From: Manduca sexta
Taxonomy: Eukaryota > Arthropoda > Insecta > Lepidoptera > Sphingidae
Length of the DNA: 64,000 nucleotides
Assembly: GCF_014839805.1 (NCBI RefSeq)
Contig: NC_051128.1
Location: forward strand, 10,988,466-11,052,465
Reading direction: 5' to 3'
Part shown: positions 47,801 to 60,537 of the stretch, piece by piece
Layout of the letters: each line of letters opens with the position of its first letter
Position numbering within the stretch: position 1 is the stretch's first letter
The notes under the pieces: model-generated
The model's input: only the letters and a program-made list of their open reading frames with translations
Database searches by the model: none
What the model was told of the DNA's origin: nothing
Made by a program: the position numbers and the translations under genes

Positions 47801-49884
47801 ATTATTTATTCAGACTCATCAGGATACTCTCGCTAGATCTCTGGTGTTATCTGTGTGAATTGTGTTCCGACCGGCGTATAAATAGAGATTAGCGTTAGTC
47901 AGTATAGTCTAGACCGGTAGAGTTCGGCGAGACGGCGCCCGGCCCGCGCCTGCGCTTGCGCATCATTGCTATTGTCAGTATGTTTACGACAATCACCCTT
48001 CTGTTAGTGTAGCTGTCATGGTAGTTTTCATATTATTGAACACTATTTCAAATTTATGACATATGCTTTGTGTAATGAAAGCAGTTAAATTCAAAAGTAA
48101 TAATATTGTTGTTTTACTTATTACCCCAGGACATAGATTGATTGCGGTTTAATATAAAAATTTACTTTAATTAAGAATGAGTTCTGGTGTAAAGAACTAT
48201 CAAATCATATTCCGATGTGTTGGAAACTTATTGGATTTTATGCTGGTAGTCTAAAGCTTAGTGTTATGTATCCGCCCTAGTGTGTGTCAATTATGACGTA
48301 TGAAAATAAGCGCGTAGATTTAGTCCTGTCATGTAACACAACTAAAAAGAAGTTTTATAATAAATGAGAAAGTATACTTCTGGTGTTATTATAAAAACAT
48401 AAAACTTAGAACATTCGTATTCCAGAAGGATTGTTTTTGAACCGCGGCTGGAAGAGACCAGTCATATTTTTAAGCAGTTTCCAACCAATTGTAGTGTTAC
48501 TTATGTTGATGGGACTTTAGCTTTTTTTAACCACATTACGCCCTTGGTATGGCTTAGAAAATATACGACCTCAGACAAGTCGTATAATACTATAGACTAC
48601 TGTGTCTTTTAAACCGAATTAACGCAAACCTGTGATACCCAGACTATACTAGCGGTGCCCAGGCACAGGCCGTTTACTCTGAAGGGACCCAGAAATGAGC
48701 AAAGACCAATTTTTTGGTCGTGCACGGTCGCAGTTGTAGAATCTCAGGGCGTATAAAAGGCTAGTCACTTCACTGCTCAGACGAACCTATGCACACGACA
48801 TAGCAACTCAATTATAGAATTACATATGTTATCGCACCTATCGTCTCCACTGTCAAAACTACCTTCATTTTAATATTGTAACACCTTTTCCCCTCTACAC
48901 ATAAACTGTCAAACAACATTATGAAAGAGGCAGCATTGGACGAAGAGGGGAAGTTGTGCCTTAACCGTCGTAGAGTGCGGATGTTTACCAATAATATGGT
49001 GAATTAGTGTGATAAGTGTCTGATTATATTAAATCATATATACTACTGTGTTGGCGTATTACTACACTTTACTCATACATATCAGTAAGATACAGATCTC
49101 ATTAAACTCATGTTTTTACTAATGGCAACACAGAGCTCCATTGCATTCTTTTCATCACTGTGCAGACAAACAACTGACAAATTAATATTATATTATGTAC
49201 TTGTATGATTTACCATCAGTACCAGGTGTCGGAAATTGTCGCTGCGCATCACATTACTCATGACTTTGTTCGCGTAATGACTTACTTCTGTACGAATTAT
49301 ATTAACTCGCCTAAATTTGTGACTCATGCGCACATTTACACGAGTCAAGACAAAACATATTACTATATTATGTCGTTCCCATTTTAACCAAATAAAAAAT
49401 ATTGGTTGTCCAGTGGTCAAAATTCGACAATCGCATTTAATATATTTGTACACATGTATAAATTTTATTTTCTGGTCTATATGAACATTAATTATGACAA
49501 TTCTCATATTCCTTCGTGCGAGCAATGTGTTTAAAAATGGGTACAAAGTTTTTTCTGCATGAATTAATATATAACCTGTGTTACCTAGGGATAAAGTAAC
49601 TATTTATAAGTAAAATATCTTTTGAATCCGTGTAGTAATTCTAGACATTTCTATGTTCAAAATGAAAACTTTACCTTTTAATATTGTTCGTTGTCGACTA
49701 ATAAGCAGAGGATACGTAGAAGGGTGTTATTGATGAAGTACGTCAGCATAATAAGTCTCAATGATCTCAATCAAAAGCTCTGCACTTTCAATAACCGATC
49801 ATCAACACAATTCCAACCATTAACACTTTTTATATATTTTTTTTGTACTGTCAGGGCTAAATGATTCCACTGTACAGACTAGAG
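44830..49884. other. non-coding DNA
   Basis: About 5 kb with no gene or repeat I can name. A GC-rich islet lies at 45185-45235 and another small one near 47920-47970. Minus-strand frames at 45797-45991 and 46009-46215 are short and without motif. Confidence 0.5.
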
Positions 49885-50050
49885 ATGTTTATTCCTCGCC
49901 AGTCGACACAATTATGCCGGCCTGATTGAAACCGAATAGACACAGACTGATCCCGGGACGCGACACGCTTACGTGGGCCACTATGGCTGCTTATACATAT
50001 TTTGTATGGTGGTCGGTATCCGGGCGGAAAGCAACCACCACGTTGCCTAG
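49885..50050 (-). repeat. dispersed repeat with the GTCGACTGGCG core, copy 4 (most complete)
   Basis: 'cctcgccagtcgacacaatt', 'atgccggcctgattgaaacc', 'cacagactgatcccgggacg', 'cgacacgcttacgtgggcca' and 'ggtatccgggcggaaagc' give the fullest view of the family in this window. Confidence 0.75.
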
Positions 50051-51108
50051 TTTATTTTATTTTGACTAGAAGTCAATAAACCACCTTAATAACATACAAT
50101 TATGCGTTTTAACATACTCATTTGACAAGTGCAATTTGAATCTATTTCATACATTTTGCCAAATAGACTGCCTTAAAAAGTCAACATGTTTGAAAAAACG
50201 TAAACATTATTAGGACAAAGACAGTTTGAAAAAGATAACACAGACTTCGCTGAAACGATACAAAAATAAATACCAATCAACCAATGTCTTATTACCATGA
50301 TTTATCGGGAAAAAGTGCCAAGTTTGAACAAACTTCTACACGGGTTTAAATCATCGTCCGTGAGTCATAGACACAACTAATGCGCTATCACGCGATATTT
50401 ATATCGGTAACGACTATTAATGCGAGATATTCGAGTGACTCAAACGCTGTCCTATCATGTAACAAATTTCGTAAAACTGGCATGGGATTCCGCGCAACTA
50501 ATAGAAGACCGATGAGAGAACGTTAGGAGGCCATAACTAACAGCTAAGTTAACCGCCACCTAGAACATAACTACATACTCGTAGTATTAAATTACGTTCG
50601 CCACCCTGATACATTGATGATGATGAATGATGGAAGATGCTGGGAGATTTCAATTTCACAATTCCGCATTCTTGCCAAGGATAGAAACTCTTCTAAGATA
50701 TGGTGTCATATCTCGTCTCTACAACATAAGACGAAAATAATATCAACGTGTTAAGGTTACATAAGTTGCATCTCTGCCTATCCATTTAAAGATCTGTGTG
50801 AACTTTGCATACATTTAAGAAATTAATTATCTTAGTTGTTTATTTATATTTTAGCTTGCGTAAGATGACCATGACCATTCGTTCCGAAATTGCTCGGACA
50901 CAAATCCGCGAGCACTTCCCGCGTGTCTGGCGAAAGCGCAGGAAATGGCGGATTTTCTCGGATGCGAGCACTTCAACGCGGATTTAGCCGCATTATGCGT
51001 GATGGATCGTGATAAGATATTTTGTTTACAAACAAGTGAACGGCATAATATTATACGCAATAGTACCATTGTTGGATTTTATTAGCCTCTTTATAAGCGT
51101 TTGTTAAT
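50051..51108. other. non-coding DNA
   Basis: Nothing recognised. Confidence 0.5.
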
Positions 51109-51372
51109 TGACTGTCTCGGTGGCGTATTGGTACTGCATGCGCGGTACGGCAGCGCTCTTAGGTCCTGGGTTCGAATACCGGGTTGGGTAAAGTAATATT
51201 TGGGTTTTTCTGCTCAGTATTAGCCCAGAGTCTGGAATTTGTGCCCGATATGGCGATAGGCTCGCCCCCTATCACATCATGGCGCGGAACACACTTGGTG
51301 AAAAGTAGGCGCCGTGGTTGCGCATATGCATACCTAATCGGGGATAAATACGTGATATGTGTTTTTTTTCTG
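51109..51372 (+). repeat. tRNA-derived SINE, family A copy 3
   Basis: Head GGTGGCGTATTGG and B box GGTTCGAATAC (one base off consensus) at 51169-51179. All body blocks of the copy at 14641 are present, and it ends in a T-rich tail near 51370. It is slightly more diverged than the 14.6-kb copy. Confidence 0.85.
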
Positions 51373-53092
51373 ATTTCCAGTCATTAATATTCGTTATATT
51401 ATCAATAGCTTCTTTGTTGTAACATATTAAATTCAAACTATTAACAAACCCACACTTGCATTTCAACAACCAAATATTTATTGAAGCAAAATTTAACGTT
51501 CCCGTACGGCATCTAAAAATATCCCACACACAAGCCCAACAAGATTACCGTGGGTAACTCGGGCGCGGGTCAACACGTAGGCTCGGGACAAGTGCTCCAC
51601 GCGTGGTCCCACGTGAGTCACCGCGCGTGGGCGGCGTCAAGATCCGAGCCGAGCTGGTATGTGGCGACTCGGAGTTTATGGTAAACAGAGCGGACAATTC
51701 GTGACTGGTAAGTTTGTCCTTAATAAGTTTCATAATATTATAAGTGGTGAGCCGGTTTGGTTTGGGATAATGCCACTAACACACCCAGCATTTACCTTTA
51801 AGTTGTCCGTGGGGGGAAGCTGCGGGTAAAGGTATACGTTCCGGCCTCAGGATTGTTTACTGTCGTAAATCTAGTAAACTTATAAGATGATTAAATTTGA
51901 GTTGGCCACCGAAAGACATACCTAAATTAGTATATTACTCGAAACAACTCTTGACCAGCAATTACGATAGTAGCATCAATAGCATGTGCCTACACCGAAC
52001 AGCTTCTATATTTGTATTTTTAAAAACACGATTACAAATGAATATTGATAATTATTTTATGACTCGTCATAGTCTTTCCGTGCCAAAGACACATCACCGC
52101 TTTGCTTTAATAATGTTTCATTTTAAAATTAGTAAGTACAGCGTTTTCAACTTTAAAAAAAAGTAATAGAGTCGCAACGAAAAATACTATTTTCGATTAA
52201 GATACAATGTTTTTTTGGAAAAATAAAATCGGACAAGTCGGTTTAACAAATTAAAAAAAGAAAATTGTTGAATTCTTCAAGTTATTGAAGCAAAGAGGCG
52301 ACATATTAATCCCACCGGAGGCACCAGACCTATCACATATTTATATCCCAATGTTTAAAAAAAAATCCTCTATACGTTAACGTCGGCCAGGTAAACCACG
52401 CGGAGACATTGTGACCGGCCGAGACAAATTGTGCCCTAAATAACAATATACTAGTCGGCGAAGGCCCTGCGACACGCCCTTAGACGCATGCGTCATCCAT
52501 ATCACGGTAAGCGAAAGGCGACCAGATCTCGTGGCAAAAAAAAACAAAAGAATGTATGAGAATGGTATATCCTAACAATAGATGGATCGCTAGAATATGT
52601 CATGCCTATATATAATGTTAGCGTTAACGATTGTAAAAAGCTATCTTGGCTAAAATAAGAGGCTTTAAGTAGCATTATTCTGTATTTTTTCTAGTTTTTT
52701 TTTAAGGTTAATTTAAATTTTTTCGTACTACCCTCTCAGTGCTGTGGACAAAAATGTACAAAACGTGATTCGACAAAATCGATTTTATCCGATCCTATTA
52801 CGGAATCTAAACAAAGTGACATTAAACCTCGTTAACTGCTGCATATTGCAAAAAACCTATAACCTTTTTTAAATTAAACCTTTGTTAAAAGCCAAAAGTT
52901 GTTTTTCGTGCAGCCAATATTCCATTTCGAATAGCAAATATTATTATTATTGGAGTTGTTTGCGATTCAGTCCACACAGATAAATCTCACAATGCTGGTG
53001 CATGTAACCTTGCGCTGTAGCCGCGGCCGCATTCCCACGGGATCCATTGCTAACCATAAATCACATTGTTCGTACAATGTTGACGTGCAAGT
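51373..53092. other. non-coding DNA
   Basis: A GC-rich patch lies at about 51550-51670. No gene recognised. Confidence 0.5.
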
Positions 53093-53345
53093 CTCAGTGG
53101 CGCAGCGGACGATGAGTATACTGCTATGAAGCTGGAGGACTCAGGTTCATATTTTGAAACAAACATTCATGACATCTGCCAATGTCTGTTCAGGATTTAG
53201 ATTGTGTTCCAACGATAATATAAACAACAATAGAACAGCTACCATTGGGACATTACGTGTTAGACGCACGTATCACCCAACCAGGGTTCTCCATTCCTGC
53301 TGGCAATAAAACTATCTGCCGCTGATTCTACTAGTTACAATTCAT
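53093..53345 (+). repeat. tRNA-like SINE, tentative
   Basis: A perfect A-box string CAGTGGCGCAGCGG at about 53096-53109 is followed by 'gaagctggaggactcaggtt', where the B box is eroded (GGTTCATATTT). The body ends near 'attcctgctggcaataaaac'. The head type is known from lepidopteran SINEs; there is no second copy in the window. Confidence 0.5.
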
Positions 53346-54367
53346 TGTAATACACATGTTTCAATAATTCACGAAGCAACAGATCTGTCGAAGTTTAATT
53401 CATGCAATATACACCGACTACGTAAGAACAACGTCTACTTAAAAAATAATCACCATATCAACAAATATTCATTGCTCAGCAGCTAGACAAACCATCTTTC
53501 TTAGATTAGGGTTTTATAAAAATTTGATACCGTAACTGCTTTCAAACTTGATATATTTTAAGACCAAAATAATACATACTTACATAATATATTATTTTTC
53601 TTCTCATCACAAGTCCTACTATTGGCAGACCACATACGATACAAACATGTCAACAAATTGGTATTATCGGTATAGATGTCTCTTGACCTTGGAATGCAAC
53701 TAGCCTTAAGGAGTCCAGATTCCTGAATTGTATACCATGATTAAAATCCAATGAAGTTAGCAACACTTTAAGGCTCAATTTACTTCTGACAACGTTATTA
53801 ATGTAAACAATGACCATCTAATGAAGAAACCACCAAGAATAAGCGGACCTTCAATAAAACGCCAGAACTGTCTATATCAAGTAAAAATGTCCAAACAGCA
53901 ATGGAAGTTACGTATCCCACCAGGTGTCGGTTCAACGCCCTTCCAGTAAAGCTGCGGCACACGTTAACAGGTGACAGGAGCGCGTGAGTCATTGGGAATA
54001 CCCGATGGCGCTCGCCAGACGGTCACCACGCGCCGTGCGTCAGGCGTCAAGCGTCAGCCCGCGGCCCGCACTCCGCACTAAATATAACGCCATCCGCTCT
54101 TCCGCCTTCGCTTGAATCACGAGCCCGCTGAATGGTGCGGCCGACTGGCGCCGGGGCTGGACTCCAAGGATGTGTCACGTCACCAGTACCACTCACTTCG
54201 GGACCGTAGTTTCATCTCGAAAATACTTAGGCAATAAATTTTTTACTCTTTTCTATTGTAATAAAGCCTAATATCATCTTTGACAGATGATGCCACCCAC
54301 ATCTACCCGTAAATTGTAGTCGCACCGTCCTCTACAAGACGCTGTACTGTGCTAGTCACTCTACACT
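53346..54367. other. non-coding DNA
   Basis: A GC-rich islet lies at about 53990-54170. No gene recognised. Confidence 0.5.
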
Positions 54368-54746
54368 GAATGAATCCCTCCTAGCCGAATTTCGGCCACG
54401 GCGGCCAATCTCAACGGAGATCAGCCAGGTACGCAGGAGATATTATAGTGCACAAGTGTGTGCGCAATACACAGGTGCACTCTCTGTTCCTTCACTCTCA
54501 TAGTTCGGTGAGACGGCAATCCGACATGACCGGAGAGAGATCAGGCGCAGGACCAACGGCTTTACGTGCTTTCCGAGGCACGGGGGTATCACACCGCCAA
54601 CTTCCTGACTCCGAGCTGCGACTGAGTAATTTTTAAGATGGAAAAACCCAGTCACAATTATTTTGGCCCGACCCGGGATTCGAACCCAGGACCTCAGCGC
54701 GGCAGTCGTACTTGTACCGTGTACACTTACAACTACGCCACCGAGG
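54368..54746 (-). repeat. tRNA-derived SINE, family B copy 1, with target duplication
   Basis: On the minus strand the head reads TGCCTCGGTGGCGTAGTTG, with B box GGTTCGAATCC and then 'cgggtcgggccaaaat', nearly the same head as family A. The body is different: 'gggtttttccatcttaaaaa', 'ccgtgcctcggaaagcacg', 'tccggtcatgtcggattgcc' and 'ctccgttgagattggccgcc'. CACTCTACACT flanks it at 54357-54367 and 54747-54757, an 11-bp target duplication that fixes both ends. Confidence 0.87.
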
Positions 54747-54836
54747 CACTCTACACTACACGGTCTGTTATATCATTCAAATTAGAACAGCAGTGCTTTA
54801 CAATGTTGCTTGGTAAGAGTAAGTATTCAAATTGAC

Positions 54837-55290
54837 AAAAAACTGGACAAATGCGAGTTGGACTAGCGCACCCAGAGCTCCGTAAAAACTTTTATATTAG
54901 GTATCCAAATATATACGATCAAAGTTGACAAACTTAACTTGCCGTTCGTTCTTTAGACACGGTTATTGCAGCAACCGCAAATGGTAAGTTTTTAATAGTG
55001 AATTCGTTTCTTTTTATTATGAAAGTACATATTAACAGTTTTCATATTTTTTTCCTTTACATGTGCCGTAAAACATATCTTCTTTATGAAATTTCATGAC
55101 TCGTAACTCAATGGGAAATACCCCATAGGTCTTAAATCTTTTGTGAAATTGCAAAATAAGCGAAAGTCGATAACAATATGCGACCTAAACGGTCATAATT
55201 TTAACTTCTTACCAAAAAGGGTCTTAACAGATAGGCGGACAACGAAGTTATCTGGTAGGGGTTCCATTTTATATACGGAACTCTTAACAA
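54837..55290 (+). repeat. dispersed lepidopteran repeat (GCGAGTTGGACT...ACGGAAC type), copy 1
   Basis: It starts 'tggacaaatgcgagttggac' and 'gctccgtaaaaact', has 'ttatgaaagtacatattaac' in the middle, and ends with a 'gataggcggacaacgaagtt' block and 'tatacggaactctta'. This order (opening with 'gtgcgagtcggactcgcgcac', closing with 'cagacagac...ggttccgt...tacggaaccct') is familiar from a very abundant lepidopteran repeat. A second copy lies at 59520-59910. Confidence 0.75.
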
Positions 55291-57597
55291 TCAACTGAAT
55301 ATCAAGTTTAAATCCAAGTGATAAAAAAAACGGTGGAACTACTGAAGTCCGTAACACGAACTGCTATAGGACAGTTACAAACACGCTGCAGATTTTGATG
55401 TAGAGGATACCAACCTATATTTTAATGAACTGTATACGAGATTTTGTTCGCAAACACGACACTGCAACTCAATTATGTCAGTATTTAGAATAAAGCGCAT
55501 TATAGGAGCTTTAAAGTTCAAAGAGCCTCTCAGAGTACCAGGTCTCTAAACCGCAATCAAATCAGATAGTGTTTTAGGGAGTTTCGAAATAAAAGTCCAA
55601 TTAATAGAAAACTTTAATACCACAGGAAAAAGAAAGGCAAACAATGAAATGATAATCATTACAATCACGATGACGGCGAGACTCGGACATTGGCACGGCA
55701 CCGACTTACGGGCTGCACTCCCACTCCTTCGGTTGTTTTTTCCAAAAAATAATTGCACACAAGCATCCGAGTTGACAGTGGCCGTAATAACAAGGACATT
55801 GCCCCACAAAATCCTTTTTTCGCTCCTCAGCACTTACGTACGAACAAATTGACGCGGTGGATTTATTTTTGGCGCGCTCGAAATACATTTTGCAGTTAAA
55901 TGTCAGCACACTTTGTGGGATACGCACGATATCCTGTGGCGGTAGTTGGTGCCAGTGGTGATACTTGTACGTGGACCGAGAAACCAGGTTACATATTGTG
56001 ATTGTTTAACAACAAATGAGTTTTGTAAAACGTTTTATGCCAGCTATGACAGGCTTCCATGACAGAGAGAGAATCTACTGAGATACGAGAGGTTCTAACA
56101 GGATTTCCGCATTAAATATAAAATCCTATATATTATATTTATTCCCAAGACTACACGATTCATAGTACCATCTATGTAGAGAAATAATTATGAAGGAATA
56201 ATTTGGTTTGCATTATTCGAAACTTTTATATGCCTCCAAGTGGTTGATAGTTTATAGCGAAATGCGTGTTTATTGGCACTTTATCAGCACGTCCAAAGTT
56301 GACAAGGTAGAAGTGTAAATTTGTGCGATTAGAGTATTCTCCTTAATTAATCCCACATAAAAGCAGTGAAAATACCCGATTTACAAACACTAATTAATGA
56401 AACAGCAAAGTATGCTGCGCTTAACAACAGTTTATTGCAATCCATCACAAGATGCGACCTCACTGCCTCCGGGCCTCTGATATACTTTACAGTCAGTCAA
56501 GTTATATAGTAACAAACATACATTTTACTATTCATTAAAAGAACTATAAAAAGCTGTTAATATTTCAATTACCACAAAAGCCAATCGAAACACAAGAATG
56601 AATTAATGAAAAACGCGCATAAAAATGAATGAATCGGCACGGTCAAATATTAAAACAATGGATGACTACGTCACGTATCAACGTTATACGGAAAGGATGA
56701 CGTCAATGTGGGTCAAACTGTGGTTAACAGTGACCAAAAGTATTAAATATTACTCGGTACAATGGAACCGAGATACGTTTGCTGCGTGGCCAATACTCAT
56801 TAATGTGTATAGTTCAGATGACGCGATGTGGAACATTCAGCACTGTTATAATGCACCTGAACTTATTTTTGAACCCGCAGATTAGCACGTGAGTAACTTT
56901 AGAGTCTATGTTCTTCATAATCTAGGAATATTAGTGTAAGAGGAATAGTAGTGTAATTATACTACAGAAAAACTGCCTACATGATAGGAGTTGACGCCAT
57001 AAGACCAAAATACAAATTCAAGCTGTGTTTTTAAAATTTGATGATCTGTTCGTGCTGTTTCTGTATATGAGCTGACATGACATTTACCTTCAAGCAGATT
57101 GCTTGCTTGTATCATCAAGAATAAATAAAACATGTAGTAGCTAGACTTGGCTTTGGAAATATTCCGCTGTAACTATCATCCTAGGTCTCGCCGAATAAAT
57201 TCTCTAAGTACCTAACAAGTTTGTCGCAATCAAATAACTATTTTTCTACAAATCCCCTCAGACGTGACTCCAGTCCACCTAGGCCAGAAGCATCGCGCCG
57301 CCTACCCCCGTTTCTTAGAACCGTTCACCCGGCCAGGGCCAGGCCGCGCACGCGAGCCCCGACACGCAAGGACACGTCACCGACGCAGCATGACGTCACA
57401 CGACCTTACATCGCCACCTGCAGCCAGACGGGACGTGACACACCCTTCGGAATCGTTGTTTCTGATGATTTGTTTTTATTTTAATCAATTTTTACATATT
57501 AAGCTCATATCTTTATTTTCATAAATATAGACAGCTAGACTAATAGTATAAAGTCATTCAAATTAGGATCAATAGTAGGCAGATAGCAATTTCTTCG
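55291..57597. other. non-coding DNA
   Basis: A GC-rich islet lies at about 57280-57435, with open frames rich in Arg/Pro/Thr caused by composition. No gene recognised. Confidence 0.5.
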
Positions 57598-57915
57598 TAA
57601 GCGAATTTCGGCCACGGTGGCTAATCTCAACGGAGATCAGACAAGTACGCAGGAGATACCTATTATAGTGAAGGTGCACTCCCTGTTCCTCTTACTCTCA
57701 TATTCTGGTGAGACAGCAATCCGACATGAACGGAGAGAGATCAGGCGCAGAATCACCGGTTTTTACATGCTTTCCGAGACACGGGAGTATCACACCACTA
57801 AATACCTGAGTCCGAGTTGCGACCGAGTAATTTTTAAGATGGAAAAACCAAGTCACAATAATTTTAGCCAGCTCGTACTGTGTACAATTACAACTACTCC
57901 ACCGAAGCAGTCAAC
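57598..57915 (-). repeat. tRNA-derived SINE, family B copy 2, B box lost
   Basis: It aligns with 54384-54746 through 'gaatttcggccacggtggc', 'caatccgacatgaacggaga', 'gatcaggcgcag', 'tttttaagatggaaaaacc' and 'acaactactccaccgaagca'. The segment carrying the B box (matching about 54665-54700) is deleted, so this copy lacks a complete internal promoter. Confidence 0.83.
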
Positions 57916-58097
57916 CGCATTGCTGCCGGATTGCAACGACTCAGAACGCATGGAAGCGCGACTAATCCGCCCTATTCCTTCTCTGTCCTCTGTTCACCGA
58001 GCTTGTTTACATAGCCTAATGTGAAACAATCAAATCTTGTATTTTTAAAAAGCAAATTACATTCAGTGTTTTGACTATAAATAAGTAAAGAAAATAG

Positions 58098-58352
58098 GTT
58101 ACGCACACACACACGCACACAGAACATCACGCATTTATCCCCGAAGGGGTATGCAGAGGCGCAACAAAGGCAACCACTTTTCGCCAAGTGTGTTCAGTCC
58201 CATGATGTAATAAGAGAGCCTATCGCCATAACGGGCACAATTTCCAGACCCCGAGCTGATACTGAGCAGATAAACCCAAATATCACTTTACCCGACCCGA
58301 GATACGAACCAAGGGCCTCAGGGAGCAGTCGTATCGCCAAAATAACTCGTGA
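58098..58352 (-). repeat. tRNA-derived SINE, family A copy 4
   Basis: On the reverse strand the B-box-like GGTTCGTATC is followed by the usual body, and the element ends with 'ccccttcggggataaatgcg' and a GT-rich tail (CA-rich on the plus strand, 58102-58120). The A-box region has been partly lost. Confidence 0.8.
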
Positions 58353-58895
58353 CGTAATAGGTTATGTCATGAGATAATTAAAACTATATCTAACCACGAT
58401 TCCAAAAGAATCATCACCTACTGCGCTTTAAATTTTTCCCGCCCGCCCAAGTTTTCCTAACCCATCCAATTACTACCAACGGGCAATATTCGCAAATCAC
58501 TAGTACAAGTAGATCCTACATCCGAGTAGGCCGGTCCGAATGCAGGCCAGCGTTACACAACGCGCCGCCAATCCTGTTATCAGATTAATTCTAAACATAG
58601 CTCGGAATGTATCGCACAAAGAGCATTACACGCGGCTTACTGACTTACATAAATGCCAGTTTATTTTTGTATCAAATGAGATTAATTATACTGATATTAG
58701 GAAAACCAAATCCGTTGTGCATACAAATGATGAGCATGTCGCTTGTCTGATGGTAAGTCAGGACATGCACAACATACTAACAACATCACTTTCTGATAAT
58801 AAAGCTCTCCATGGTGGTGCAAACTACTCGTCAAGTTAAAAATCAGTCCATGAGGATACCGTCGAAAATGAGCTCTAAGAAATTACAAGAACACA
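58353..58895. other. non-coding spacer
   Basis: A fragment at about 58722-58765 ('gatgagcatgtcgcttgtct') resembles the start of the 14064/38780 repeat. Otherwise nothing recognised. Confidence 0.45.
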
Positions 58896-59078
58896 AACTT
58901 TTATAATCGAAGGGGTGTGTAGGGACGAGCCTATCACTATAACGAGGACAAATTCCAGGCTCCCGACAGATATCAAGCAGGAAAAGCAAGTACCACAGCC
59001 CGACCCAGGATTTGAACCTGGGACCTTATAGCGGTACCGTACAACGAACACAACACAACTATAACACCGCGGTAGTCT
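58896..59078 (-). repeat. tRNA-derived SINE, family A copy 5, internally shortened
   Basis: On the reverse strand the B box is GGTTCAAATCC, in 'gtcccaggttcaaatcctgg'. 'cgggctgtggtacttg' and a diverged body follow, then 'cacacccctt', which retains the end block. The head is degraded around the A box. Confidence 0.7.
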
Positions 59079-59519
59079 AAGATTTTTTTTTAATATTCAT
59101 CCTCCAATACGGTTTAATCACGTCTGGCACACGCAAAGACGTAGCTAGGAGAAGGAGGGAGGTCAAGGAGCGGGGGCATCATAGAAACGTCTTTGCCAAT
59201 CCTATAAAACCTAGAACCTCGCGTAGTCCGGACACGTCGCTGAAATTGGCGAGGTTTTTGCTCCTATAAGCTACCCCACCCCAAAAAAAATCCCCAGCTA
59301 TGCCTATCAACATAAAGCGAGGATTATCACAACCAATCTTACCATGCATTACAATGACTAGTTATTTTAGCAGTAACCCAGTTTTAGCACTGACTGCAGT
59401 CTTATAAATCTGGGCAATAATCCCCGCCTTGAGATAATATACTGGATCAAAAACACAGGCGTTGTATTGCAAATGTGCAGTTTAATTGTTAGTCGTTTCA
59501 TCAGTTTTTAAAGAAACTT
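59079..59519. other. non-coding spacer
   Basis: Nothing recognised beyond an A-run near 59283. Confidence 0.45.
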
Positions 59520-59910
59520 CACAAGTGCGAAAAACTAGTGCACTAAGATTTCCGTATAAACTAGCTTTTTTTGTTATGAAAGTACATATTCACGGTTTTC
59601 AGATTTATTCCTTTAAATGTGCTTTAAAACATTGCTTCTTACCAAATTTTATGATTCTAAGTCGACGGTAAGTATGCTACTGGTCATGATTCCTTTGTGA
59701 AATCGCTAAATATGCGTCATAAACGGTAATGTGTTTGATCGCGTTGTTACACGTTGAGTGTTACAGTTGAGACAGACCGTAGAACCGAGTATGTAATACA
59801 AATTTCAATTCGATACCTCGTTATGTTCCTGAAAAAGGAGATTTCGACAGACTGACAGGCCACACAATGATGTTATAGGGATTTCTTTTGCTGTACGGCA
59901 GCCTAAAAAT
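59520..59910 (+). repeat. dispersed lepidopteran repeat (ACGGAAC type), copy 2
   Basis: 'ttgttatgaaagtacatatt', 'tcctttaaatgtgc' and 'ttttatgattc' repeat copy 1. It opens with 'tgcactaagatttccgtata' and closes with 'gacagactgacaggc' and 'gtacggcagccta'. Confidence 0.7.
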
Positions 59911-60260
59911 GAATAACTGTGACATTTAGGGCAAATAGGGCCGAAGAGGACCACGATTATAATGTAAGATGTGCCACTAATCCAATCAATAACATCCTGA
60001 ATCCAATACCCGGAAAATGTAATTGAAACGTGAAAGTTCCTTAATTCGAGAAACATATAAATTCGTCTATATTACAACGGACGCATCAACACATCATGGG
60101 CCAATAGTAAGTTCATCAAATGAGCGCATAAGCTACACCACTACCTACCTGTCCATCGGGAGGGTTCAAGGATGTGTGAATTTATTTAGAATTTAATATT
60201 CTATCTCGTGATTTCGAGAGAGTTCGATAATAAAAAGAGTTGAAATAAAATTATAATTTA
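59911..60260. other. non-coding spacer
   Basis: Nothing recognised. Confidence 0.45.
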
Positions 60261-60537
60261 CTAGCTGACCCGACAAACGTTGTCCTGTCTTAACTGTGAG
60301 TTTGCAGCGCGCATTCTGTCAATCGTTGTTAGTCACTTACAGTTATGTAAAATTAATATTGTCGGTAAGTTTTCTTGAACTTTCTAATTTTCCGCGCATT
60401 TTTTTTTAATTTTTTCTTTCATAAGAACCTTCTGCTGGCAATAACAAACACAACAAAAAAATAGTGAAATCGGTCCAGCCGTTCACGCGTGATGGCGTGA
60501 CCGAGGGAAATAAGGATTCATTTTTATATATATAAGA
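60261..60537 (-). mobile_element. short non-autonomous Helitron-like element
   Basis: On the minus strand it starts TCTTATATATATAAAAATG at 60537 and ends GGGTCAGCTAG at 60261, with A before and T after. A hairpin GACAA-CGT-TTGTC (60272-60284) stands 7 nt from the terminal CTAG. The middle contains 'gcgtgaacggctggaccg'. I recognise this as a common insect repeat; the end structure supports a Helitron. No coding capacity in 277 bp. Confidence 0.72.
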
